Shown here in pieces: positions 55,321 through 64,000 of a stretch of 64,000 nt of DNA. Under the pieces are notes generated by a model that worked only from the letters and a program-made list of their open reading frames with translations, did no database searches and was not told where the DNA came from. Position 1 is the stretch's first letter. Every line of letters starts with the position of its first letter. Position numbers and translations under genes: made by a program. Origin of the DNA: Ascarosepion bandense (Eukaryota; Mollusca; Cephalopoda; Sepiida; Sepiidae); the NCBI GenBank assembly GCA_037127315.1, contig JBBBDQ010001275.1:553501-617500 (forward strand). Direction: 5' to 3'.

Positions 55321-56031
55321 TCTGGTGATACCCACCAAACAAAAGCTAGGGACTGGATGTTTGCACTTTAACAACCAGAAAGCAAATGACCAAAACTCAT
55401 TGTGCACCCAGGTTCACGCAGATGTTCCAGTTGAAAAATAAAAATTAATCAAATATCAAATTTCCATTTTGCGAGTCTACGTGAATTTTATTTACCAGCC
55501 AATGGGAAGCCCAGAATCAAATACAAGTGTGAAATTCCAAACGAGCTGCTTCGATCCTAAAAGCAGATATAAAAAGCAAACAGATAGACCCCAACACACA
55601 GGCAGACACCAAGGAGTAGAGTGTAATCAATATCCTCTTGACCAAGTCAAGCGGCTACTACATTCACCTCCCTTCACCTCTCCTTACCTTCTTCCCTGTC
55701 ACAAAACTACTTACTGACTTAAGGAGCAACTACATCAAAGACATTCCTCAATTACCCACTCCCCACATTTCTAAACCTTAAATCTCTCTCAGAGCATTTT
55801 ATATCGCCATAATCAAAATTTTAACTTCCGTTGTACCCATATCCAAAGACTGTCTCCTCACAAAACCAACTGACTAACTTACAGACCCTAGGAGTGGAAA
55901 GTTCGTAATGAACATTCCTCATATAGCTCCGCTCCATTTTCAATTCCTCAAGCACTAATTATCTTTTCACCATTATTGCCATAAACAAATTTTAAAGTCG
56001 TGTTCGGATCACATCAAAATAACTCACTATA
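55321..56031 (+). mobile_element. LTR, family A, third copy
   Basis: It starts TCTGGTGATACCCACC (TGTGG with one change) and shows AGCCAATGGGAAGCCCAGAA, CAGATATAAAAAGCAAACAG and CTTGACCAAGTCAAGCGGCT like 3082-3804. The 3' half differs: the segment from CTACTTACTGACTTAAGGAG is followed by a diverged second version (55865-56005). The end at CTCACTATA is inferred. Its start coincides with the end of the mariner N-terminus, so it probably truncates mariner. Confidence 0.7.
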
Positions 56032-56034
56032 AAT

Positions 56035-56630
56035 TGGTTTACCTCAATGTGATATGAACACGCACAAAGACGTTTCCACCAGAAAACCACAAATATGCAA
56101 TTTTTGGTACGCCATCTGTTTGAAAACAGTGAGAACTTATTTAAGGTTCTAATGCTTTTACCATTATCATATACAATGTCAGTTTGTTGGTGAATATATT
56201 AGCTGAATTAATTTGAGATTGGAAATCAGGATTGATTTGAATGGATAATCTAAGATCCATCAAGGGTTGTGTGAAAATTTGCATATTTTTGCAAATACTT
56301 TTTGTTCTGCTCTTGAAAAACACTTCATTAAAAAATATGTTATCTCTCTTCTTTCTCAAGAGATTTTTTTCACTATTATTAGCAAAGAGTATTCAGATTA
56401 CCATCTGAGAATTCTTGATTCTATTAAGTCTAACCGGCCTTCCTTCTTTAAGTAGAAGAAATGTCTGCTGGGTGGAAATGTAATCTGTCAGTGATTGACA
56501 CTTTTGATTAACGGAAGTGTTCCTTGTGTTAAGTAATTTTATTTTTTTAAATGATGCTCACTCTGTATAAGCCAGAAGGGCCACTCAAGGTAAAATCTTA
56601 TAGACTAAGAAACACAGTTTTTTTTTGTTT
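56035..56630. other. No recognisable feature
   Basis: Short frames (56141-56359 minus, 56267-56455 plus) without recognised domains. Confidence 0.5.
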
Positions 56631-56634
56631 TTTT

Positions 56635-56830
56635 TAATCGTATCACCCCGAGCAAAGCGGTAATGCCACTGATGTGCAGGAGGCTACGTAATAGTGAAAA
56701 GATTGCAAAAGAGAAAGCCGGAAACCACATCCTAAGCAGGGAACAAGGGATGAGCCTCTACACCTGTTCAATAGACGTGGGTGGAGTGAACTGGGCGATA
56801 GATAGATCTATCTACTCCAATTGAAAAAAA
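56635..56830 (-). repeat. SINE-like copy with LINE-type tail
   Basis: ATCACCCCGAGCAAAGCGGT then AATGCCACTGATGTGCAGGA, AGAAAGCCGGAAACCACATC, GGGATGAGCCTCTACACCTG and ATCTATCTACTCCAATTG. Matches 31915-32275. Confidence 0.8.
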
Positions 56831-57394
56831 AAAAATTTATGCAGATATGTGTGGAAAGTAACAATCAACTGAGTTATAGCAGGTTAAGATTTTGTACTGA
56901 TTGGGAAATTATCATCTCTGGAGTCTGTTCCACAAAGCAGTCGTTTTTATACTTACTTTTCTGCCTGTTTGTTGGTTGGTTGGTTGTTTGGGGTTGTATG
57001 GCATATCAACCACTATGGGTCACTTAATGCCAAATCCAGCCTGCACATATATATTAAAAATATATACACTTTGTATACACAATTTAGGGATAATGTCCTT
57101 GAGCCACGGCGTGTTTATTCTTACTCTGGTAAATGATTTCAAATGTTTCTATCTAGCATACGTTAGTTATTTATATCAAGCAGTTTGATTTGTTTCTATA
57201 GTCAATTGATGCAGTTTTCCACAACCAGTTTTATTTACAGTGGGTAAAGGGCCAGTGTAGTTTTATCCAACAGTGATTTGGTTGTTTAGTTTTTTTATGG
57301 TATATCAACCTTGATCGGTTGAGTATTCTGGCTGCCTGTTTGTTTTATAAAGCTTTTATATAGTTATGTATACTTGTCTATATTTCGGAGTCAA
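56831..57394. other. TTGG-associated repeat piece and unassigned sequence
   Basis: TGGTTGGTTGGTTGTTTGGG, GGCATATCAACCACTATGGG TCACTTAATGCC (56960-57035) and ATGGTATATCAACCTTGATC (57297) belong to the TTATCAAC short-repeat family. The rest is unassigned. Confidence 0.5.
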
Positions 57395-57810
57395 GCTATT
57401 GTAATTATTTACATTGCTTAGACTGCTATCCTCATCTTTATTGCTATATTCACAACATTTCGGTTACTGTATGCTCTGGCCTTCTTCAGGTGAGTGGAAT
57501 TTTGAACTGAACCCTTTATTTTGATTACTAAGGTAGAATGTTCTCATTCTATGATTCATGCCACTTCTGAATGTCTCAGTTATCTCCCTTTTTCTCAAAT
57601 AAGTTATTTGTTCACCAATGCTGCAACCAGGTATTGAATTCACAACTCTTTGAGTTAAGTTACTGAATCTGAATGAAGATAATTAAGACATCTGGAAGCA
57701 GCATGAGTCATTGAATGAGAACAATCTAGACCAGTGATTGAAATAAAAGGTTCAGTTCAAAATTTCAATCACCTGGATAAGGTCAAAGCATACAAGATAA
57801 AATGAATCCT
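57395..57810. mobile_element. Foldback element, second copy
   Basis: The outer part CTCATCTTTATTGCTATATT then CACAACATTTCGGTTACTGT leads to ATTTTGATTACTAAGGTAGA, which pairs with CTAGACCAGTGATTGAAATA, and TCATGCCACTTCTGAATGTC, which pairs with GACATCTGGAAGCAGCATGA. The tRNA-like centre is reversed relative to 880-965 (GCAACCAGGTATTGAATTCA). Confidence 0.65.
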
Positions 57811-58480
57811 ATGAATAGGAAGTAGCTTAACATTCAGTTTAATGACTGATTGATTGAATGAACATGAAAATATGGCTGTCCTTTGTTCTTAAAATATGAA
57901 ACAGATTCACAGTAAAGAAGAGTAATTAAATTACGAGCCTACACGTACAGGTGTTTGTCTTTCCATTGTTATGACAATCGGAGATTAAGGTTCTTCAGAA
58001 AGTTGCCGGACCTTTCAGCAAATGAAAGCCAACTTGTAAGTCATCACAACAACCAGTTTGTTTATATTTTGCAGGCCATTTTCATAAACGTTCCTTTCTA
58101 CAAACAATTCACAAGATTAGTCAGTGTAGATTGCCAAAGATAAAGACTTGTTTTCGTTTTTGTTCTTGCTTTCTTGTGATGAAGAGTTTTTGTTGAGAGA
58201 CACAAATAATTAAAATGTCCCTCATTGATGAAATTAAGGACTTTAAAATGACTTGCCGTCTTAGCTACTCAATCAAAATAATTATATCTTCGTCTTTTTG
58301 GGCTTTAATGTTATGCATTGAATGCTTTTGTTTTTAACAAAATTTATTTACACCTGGAAAGTGTCCAAACCTGTTGAAGCGAACAAAAAAACCTAAATTT
58401 CTACTCAATTTCTTTCAAATAAAACATTTTATAGGTGCAAGAATTTATAAAATATGCATGTAACCCACTATAGAATCACT
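57811..58480. other. No recognisable feature
   Basis: A 62-codon frame at 57955-58143 is unrecognised. No repeat matched. Confidence 0.5.
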
Positions 58481-58484
58481 GAGA

Positions 58485-58590
58485 CATGAATACAGCTGCA
58501 TGTATTTCCAACAGTAGCCTCTTTTGTCTTAGTGGCTTCATTGCCTTGCTTGAGGTAAAATGATAAAAGGGAAAATGGGAATAACTAAAG
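58485..58590 (+). mobile_element. LINE 3' tail fragment
   Basis: AGTAGCCTCTTTTGTCTTAG then TGGCTTCATTGCCTTGCTTG and AGGTAAAATGATAAAAGG, the common tail without coding sequence. Confidence 0.6.
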
Positions 58591-58599
58591 CAAGATAGC

Positions 58600-59250
58600 C
58601 TGCGTAAGACAACCCCTATTTTCCTTAAAAAACTGTTTTGAGAGAAAAATTTTATAAATTTCAACTAACAGAAACACTGACTATTCAGTCAATGAATGCT
58701 GAATATTTCCTGAATAGAAAAAATTAATCTCATGCATGCCATTAAAACTCCAAAACGAAACTTTCATTTAATCACCATAGAGAATTTTTTTTACCTGCCA
58801 TCAGTATGGCTGATGCTAACCTCCAGGTAAGCAATGCCTTGCACCTTCTCAGGTTTATGTATTATCATTAATTCACTCTAAGCCAATGAGAATTGACCCT
58901 CACCTTAATCACAAACAAAGAACTGCACCAAATAATAAGAGACTAGCTGACTACCTACAACAGTAATAACTAAAAGGGATAGCACATTATAATACAAGAG
59001 AAAACAATGACCTAATCAAGACGTTTATATTTCACTTCAAATAAGAGGTTTGGAAGGAAACCCCATCAGTACTGGAAAGAGTGATAACAGCTACTAAACT
59101 TTGTGAAAGCTATTTTCCTGAAAAATTGTTTTAAGAAAACAATTTTTTAAATTTCAACTGACAGGAACACTGACTGTTCAATCAAGGAATGCCAAAAGTT
59201 TCCTTATAAGGAAACAGCTAATCTCATCTTTGTCATTAGTATTTTAATGT
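58600..59250 (+). repeat. Dispersed repeat, copies 2 and 3
   Basis: 58610-58760 and 58950-59245 repeat the 53800-54110 sequence: CTGAAAAATTGTTTTAAGAA, TTTCAACTGACAGGAACACT then GACTGTTCAATCAAGGAATG and TTCCTTATAAGGAAACAGCT. 58780-58860 between them is a short LINE piece (GCTGATGCTAACCTCCAGGT). Confidence 0.65.
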
Positions 59251-59508
59251 CAGTTTTAAGAGCCCATATCATAAAAAAAGAATTTAATTGGAACAGTGAT
59301 TTTGCAAGGAAAGTAGGCAACATATCAATAAATAATTATATTGGATCGTATATTAACCTTTTTGGTCAAGTGACGATTTAAATGATTTTGCTTTTTTTTT
59401 CCATAGCTCACCAAATATGATTTGTTACAAAGGCTATGAAAAAAACAAAAGCTTTTTACAGTCTGTCTGAAATTCTGGGATGTGGTATTATTATTATTAT
59501 TATTTAAA
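59251..59508. other. Unassigned with (ATT)n
   Basis: AT-rich; an (ATT)n run near 59490 adjoins the foldback start. Confidence 0.5.
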
Positions 59509-59722
59509 TTTGGACTATTGTGCTCATCTTTCTTGTTATTATCACGTTTCAACCATAATGCCCTTCAGCCTTCTTCAGGTCATTCAGTCGTGTAACCTTC
59601 AGAGGATTTCAAATTTTGAAATTACCCGAAAGTTACCTGGATCCATAAGGACTTGAAGAAGGACCGAGGGTACAATGGTTGAAATGTGATAATACCAACA
59701 AAAATGAGGACAATAGTCTAAG
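59509..59722. mobile_element. Foldback element, short copy
   Basis: TTTGGACTATTGTGCTCATC and ATTATCACGTTTCAACCATA pair with TATGGTTGAAATGTGATAAT-like sequence and GATGAGGACAATAGTCTAAG across 59509-59580 and 59651-59722. CCTTCTTCAGG pairs with CTTGAAGAAGG. There is no tRNA-like centre. Confidence 0.75.
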
Positions 59723-59729
59723 TTAAGAG

Positions 59730-60700
59730 AATTAAAAATGGAATTGTTTCAATAGAAGAATTTTAAGATTTTCAACTGACAGTAACACTACTCAATAAAT
59801 GCAAAATGTTTCCTTATACGGAAATAGATAATATTATCATTAGAAATGTGGAGAACGGATACTACAGTTTGATCCTGGCCTTAAAGAAATAAAGAAATGT
59901 GTAACTCAACCATCTGCTCATTCAATGAATGCAAAATGTTTACATCTAAAAACATGGCTAATATTGTCATTACCATGATAGATGTGGAGAACAGAGAATA
60001 CACATGGTATTTCCTGGTACCATGTTGGCAGGATATGGCACAAGGCCAGTTTAAAGTGGGGAGGCCAAACTTGTGTACATGGGCCAAAAACAAAACTTGC
60101 CTGGAAACCACACCCAACGTCATACTGGCATTGATGTTCAACCAACCTTCCCCCTCTGGTGAAATGAGGGGGGTGCTGCTGCATGGTTAGATTCCCATGA
60201 TCAGGCATCTCCCCTTTTATTGATTCTGTTCTGTTAGTAATATTATCCTTACTATTAGAGATGAGGAGAACAGATATTATGCTTGGTATTTACTTGTCTC
60301 CCACCCGCCCAAATCTAGACAGAATATTTGTTTGTCGTTTCCCACCTGAAGACAAAAACACAACTGAGAAATAAAATGTAGTTTGTCCACTTGAAGGCAG
60401 ATACTGCATACTGATCCCTGTTTGATAGCCAGGGAATAAAGAAATGCACAACTCGAGAGATTTACGGAGTCTTTGGAAAGTTTGATGCATCTCTCTTTTG
60501 TTAGAATTCGACCAAGTCTGAAACAAAATTGGTTGAGTAAAGAATAATTAGAAAGAACTCATAAAAAGGAATTAAATGCTTTTATCATAGTGTAGAGATT
60601 TTAATTTTTATCTGGTTTTCCTTTAACTATCGTGTTTTAAGAGATTTCAACTGTTAAATCTTTGGATTCCTGACAGAATTGCTGAGAAATCTGAATATGT
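59730..60700. other. Repeat remnants and unassigned sequence
   Basis: 59740-59880 is a fourth, partial copy of the TTTCAACTGACAG repeat. The block with TGAATGCAAAATGTTTAC and GAGAACAGAGAATACACATG recurs loosely (59840, 59975, 60262). Overlapping frames of 86-97 codons at 59881-60208 are on both strands and unrecognised. Confidence 0.45.
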
Positions 60701-60703
60701 AAT

Positions 60704-61041
60704 TGTTATGTCGCCAAGTATAAATGAATAACTCAACAACAGAATCAGAATATAAGTTGTATTCCACGGAAAAGACGGTTAGTATGTACAGAAGTGATTA
60801 GTAATATTTACAATAGAAAGATACAAGAGTCCAATCCATCGTAAGACGTGTGTATACGTGATTACTTCCTGGTATGCCACCGGAAGTGTGACTAACTCTT
60901 CACTGACTCGCACTGACTCTTCAGTAACTCATTAGAGACTCTCAAGCGACTCTCTACGGCCCTCTTGTAGAAAATCCACCATTGCTATATATAGCAATGG
61001 GAACAGTCCATTTGTAGTCAAATAGGAGCGGCGCCCTAACA
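60704..61041 (-). mobile_element. Solo LTR, 338 bp, perfect target duplication
   Basis: On the minus strand it runs TGTTAGGGCGCCGCTCC to ACTTGGCGACATAACA, so the ends are TGTTA/TAACA. GTAAT flanks both sides exactly (60699-60703 and 61042-61046), a 5 bp target duplication. A CTATATATAG palindrome could be its TATA box. No internal region remains. TTGGCGACAT at the end fits Ty3/gypsy-type LTRs. Confidence 0.85.
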
Positions 61042-61315
61042 GTAATGTTAGTATGATTAAAGTGATATATCTTAAAAGCCATTGACAATGAATTTTTTTC
61101 TAGTTGACTTCATATGAAAGTAAATTGGTTTCTTTTTCAAATGATACCAAAATTAGTCACATTGGTATTACTAGTGATTTAGTCATATTGGTATTACTTT
61201 GAGAAGTCTGGAACATTTTATTTTTACAAACTTGAATTTAATGGCATGCATGATATTAATTTTTTAGTTTGGGAAGTCTGGAACATTTTTTTTACAAACT
61301 TGCATATTTCTAAAT

Positions 61316-61625
61316 GGCTGTGCCTTGTGGTCTAGTGGATATGGACTCGAGAAACAAAAACAAGAAGTCAGAGAACCAAGTTGAATTCATTGCATTCACT
61401 TACACAAAAATACCCTTGAGAAAGGTATTAATCTGTCTCTTCTCTCTCCGGCTATGGACTAAATAGCAGGACAGCTTTGGATTCTATAGCTTTGGTTGGC
61501 AACCAGTCTACCATAGAAAATCATGGCAATCTACTACGGGAAAATCTTCCGCCCAGTCAATCATGTTTCCTTCGAGACATGATCGCTCAAGCTTGTATTA
61601 CGTGTCACACTTAATTGACTGATTA
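61316..61625 (+). repeat. tRNA-type SINE, near full length
   Basis: A box TGGTCTAGTGG (61328), B-box region AGTTGAATTC, then TCTCTCCGGCTATGGACTAA, TTGGTTGGCAACCAGTCTAC, CGCCCAGTCAATCATGTTTC and an end CACTTAATTGACTGA. Members of this tRNA-derived group are known in cephalopods; I cannot name the subfamily with certainty. Confidence 0.85.
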
Positions 61626-61868
61626 ATACTTTTAAAACGTTGCAAATTTCTGGTGCCTCTAATTGATCATGAAACAGGTGTTAATGTCTGTATCTAGAAA
61701 TACAGTGTTACTCAAATGCTGGCACATTCAGGTGCTACCTGACTGTAATCTTTTAAAACTTGCAGGCCCATTCAGGCACTTCCATCCTTAAAGGGTTAAA
61801 GTTTATCTATGTTTTGTATATCATTTCATTTGTGTAATTAAATATCATCTCTGTTATTTTCTCCACAG

Positions 61869-62029
61869 ATGAATTCTCAGTTTGTGAATTCAGCTGTTAC
61901 CCAAGGTCCTTATCTAATTACGATCGATTCGATAGGTTTGGACTTCTTCCAGATGGTACACCTTGTCAAGTTCTCTTAAAAGTTCCAAAGCCAAAAATAT
62001 AAAACTGTCTGCATCAAAGGCTCCTGTCA
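61869..62029 (+). CDS. Possible terminal host exon (Cys-rich)
   Basis: A good acceptor (TCTGTTATTTTCTCCACAG) ends at 61868 after a pyrimidine-rich tract. One frame then reads EFSVCEFSCYPRSLSNYDRF then DRFGLLPDGTPC and about 13 residues before TAA at 61998-62000. Cys-x3-Cys and LPDGTPC recall the cysteine-rich region of ADAMTS-like metalloproteases, but the match is short. A CAG-GTAAGA donor at 62029 lies past the stop, so either the exon ends in the 3' UTR or the coding reading is chance. Low confidence. Confidence 0.3.
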
Positions 62030-62155
62030 GGTAAGAATGAATACTTATTCCTTTTATTACAAACGTTAAAAACAAAATCATGTTTCTTTTTTTTTTATTT
62101 TGTTTTGTACATAACATAAAATAAAAAAAAACATATAGTGTATGAGGCAGCAGAT

Positions 62156-62467
62156 ATTTTTCTAAATATAAATTGTTAAATATAATAGACGACAAATGTC
62201 TATTATGTTTAATCATATCAACACAAGATAAAATCATCTATGATGGTGAATGTCTTTATGTTAACGTCCCTGTAACCTCTCTGAAGATGGCTCATTTGAG
62301 CTGAAAGCTTAGATCCAACATAATAAAAAAATATCCAAATGTTGGACAATTTTTGTTTTTATTTTCACCTGAAATTAAAGCCAAAATACAATGTTTAAAA
62401 CGGCTCATGATTAAATATAATAGACATTCATTGTCTGTTATATTTAACAATATATATTTAGAAGAAA
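62156..62467 (+). mobile_element. Inverted repeat with Penelope-like end
   Basis: 62156-62216 (TCTAAATATAAATTGTTAAA TATAATAGAC) pairs with 62406-62467 (GTCTGTTATATTTAACAATA TATATTTAGA). Between them lies CCAACATAATAAAAAAATAT and a hammerhead-like motif. (TA)n follows at 62470. It fits a short, non-autonomous Penelope-type end, but no coding part is present. Confidence 0.5.
62281..62307 (+). ncRNA. Hammerhead-like core, canonical
   Basis: CTGAAGA (62281-62287), then TGGCTCATTTGAGCT, in which GGCTC/GAGCT can form a 5 bp stem II with one G-U pair, then GAAAG. CUGANGA and GAAA are both intact. Flanking stems I and III are not obvious within 30 bp, so catalytic activity is unproven. Confidence 0.5.
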
Positions 62468-62689
62468 AAAAATATATATATATATATATGTCAGTACAAT
62501 GAGTTTGTCTATTCAACTGGGAAGATTCATGCCAACTTTGAAGATTATGAGGTAGCTTACATGCTGTTTTCATATTCCTCTCTTGCCTTCAATATGTCCT
62601 TGTGAGTGTCAAAGTTTTTAAGTTCTCTTTTCTGAGTACGTGTTTCAGAAATTTTAACTGACCCCAGGTGTCCTTTTAGCAACAATCTT

Positions 62690-62800
62690 TTCTTTTTAAT
62701 CATTATGACACAAGCAAAGAAATAAAGCCACTGGTGATGCAAGACGTTGCCAAAATTGGAGGAAATATTAAATGTAACCAAAGAGAAATAGCAATAAAAT
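62690..62800 (-). mobile_element. LINE 3' tail, reverse
   Basis: ATCATTATGACACAAGCAAA, AAATAAAGCCACTGGTGATG then AAATATTAAATGTAACCAAA: diverged reverse complement of the common tail and adjacent C-terminal region. Confidence 0.5.
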
Positions 62801-64000
62801 AATCAGGATTTAAGCAGATATGAAGATATGACTAATAGTATTTCAGTGTTTGAAGATAAAACTTCCTTGTTGCATTCATGGTATCATCAGCATCCTTCTG
62901 TAGAACCACATTTCTGCTGCCTGAAATCTTTTCTTCATCTGTGAGAGACATTCTTCGTTATATAGAATGACTGACATATGTAGGTGTTCAGGACACCATT
63001 AGCCTTACTGCAGCATTTTTTATAAGAATATAATTATTTTATTTCTAAAATGAAAATAACTTTTAGAAACGGATTAAGTTGACTTAAAAAAAATTTAAAT
63101 GGTCCTTCTAAATGGAAAGACAAGAACCTTTGCAAAAGAAAAAAAATGATTTTTAATTTCTATTTTTTTATTTGCTTTTTTTTCATTTAGGTAATTTTTG
63201 GTTTGGTGAGGTGGATTGGTTGGAAATTTCATTTGTCGTCACTCTCAGATTTTAACACAGGAAAGCCAGATTGTTAATGCAAAATAAATAATAGAAATAA
63301 GAATAAAAATGATAATAAAAATAAGAATAAAAAAGCTAAAAGTGCGCAAAATACAAAAGCACAAAAAAAATGAAAAATATTTTAAGTGACAATCCAAGTT
63401 TAACATTGACAAGTTGTGAACAGAAAAAAATCTGGAACTGAATATTTTCCTTTCTTAAAATTAATTCAATGAAGAATATTGATTTTTTTTTTCCTATCTG
63501 TAAAGAAAGCCATATACACACATGCATATACAAAACTATTTCAGATGCAAAAGAAAGAAACTGAAGACCTTTGTAAAATTCTTCATCATTTTCAGATAAT
63601 TCTTCCGTTTTAGCTGATGTCATACTAAATGTTATTATAGACTATATAGAGTTGCATGAGAACAAATGAAAACATCAAAGTACTGGTGAGACAAAGAGAA
63701 AAAGGACAAGATATGTTCAAATAAAATTCTCTGTATTGCTTATAGAGAGGATCAAGGTGGTATATCTCTTTGGGTGCAAGGGAAGCGAAATGGAGGTCGG
63801 TGGAGTTAGTAGCACCTGATGTTGAAGCCGATGTCAGGTGAGCTAACCGAGACCCCAGATGGTTTCTAGAGTTGTCCGCATGCCTAATCTTTTGCCTTTT
63901 CTGCCTGAAACGCTCTTGAGCACCATGAGCAAGTCCTTTTAAGCAGTCAGAATGGATGCATGACTAAGCATTTTTGTCCTACTTGAGCATGAGTGACAAT
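62801..64000. other. No recognisable feature
   Basis: AT-rich to about 63720. 63740-63960 is noticeably richer in G and C and contains a CAG-GTGAGC donor-like site at 63838. I cannot define an exon there. A 95-codon minus frame (63336-63623) is unrecognised. Confidence 0.45.

Noticed and set aside
59881..60208. Overlapping frames of 86-97 codons as genes
   Set aside because: Three frames overlap on both strands, none has a recognised domain, and nearby repeat remnants explain the sequence.

Overview
The window looks like gene-poor intergenic or intronic DNA from an animal, most likely a mollusc and probably an octopus-type cephalopod. That guess rests on four things: AT-rich sequence; several tRNA-derived SINE families; many decayed Jockey/CR1-type and RTE-type LINEs beside Penelope-like, mariner and Ty3/gypsy elements; and 5S-rRNA-derived sequence that fits my memory of molluscan 5S better than vertebrate 5S. 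The species cannot be fixed from the sequence alone. I found no intact cellular gene, no CRISPR array and nothing bacterial. The long open frames are products of tandem repeats that lack stop codons on one strand.

Layout. 1-2,050: a head-to-head pair of tRNA-Tyr-like 3' halves, half of a palindromic MITE, a foldback element with one arm amplified into a 96-98 bp tandem array, and a LINE reverse-transcriptase scrap. 2,100-4,560: a minus-strand LINE split by two solo LTRs. 5,200-9,000: duplicated (TG)n segments, LINE pieces and SINE-like repeats. 9,020-14,382: a minisatellite zone with 53-64 bp, 36 bp and ~115 bp arrays, an RTE remnant, a palindromic MITE and a 2.7 kb GATA-based array abutting it. 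15,600-23,800: LINE 3' ends, three tandem 5S-like units, a reverse-strand LTR inside another LINE, SINE dimers and RTE tails. 24,188-27,800: a Penelope-like zone, including a 1.29 kb element with a GIY-YIG domain between inverted terminal repeats. 28,000-32,700: a LINE with internal tandem amplification, SINE dimers and a decayed Ty3/gypsy LTR plus gag. 33,300-40,500: a Penelope remnant, a SAM-domain gag-like piece, two broken mariner transposases facing each other and a LINE RT remnant. 40,800-50,900: microsatellites with Penelope ends, a LINE with a 103 bp tandem array, many SINEs and a full-length 5S pseudogene. 51,000-64,000: SINEs, a mariner copy split by a SINE, another LTR, foldbacks, a solo LTR with a perfect 5 bp target duplication, one possible host exon near 61.9 kb and an inverted repeat carrying a hammerhead-like motif.

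There is no operon-like organisation. The window is a record of nested transposition, and relative ages follow from which element interrupts which. The most useful points are: hammerhead-like cores in Penelope-type ends; 5S pseudogenes, one adjoining a tRNA-type SINE; the same internal 103 bp duplication in two LINE copies; a 3' tail shared by LINEs and SINE-like elements; and arm amplification in foldback/MITE elements. All assignments come from reading sequence and recalled family motifs; no database was searched.
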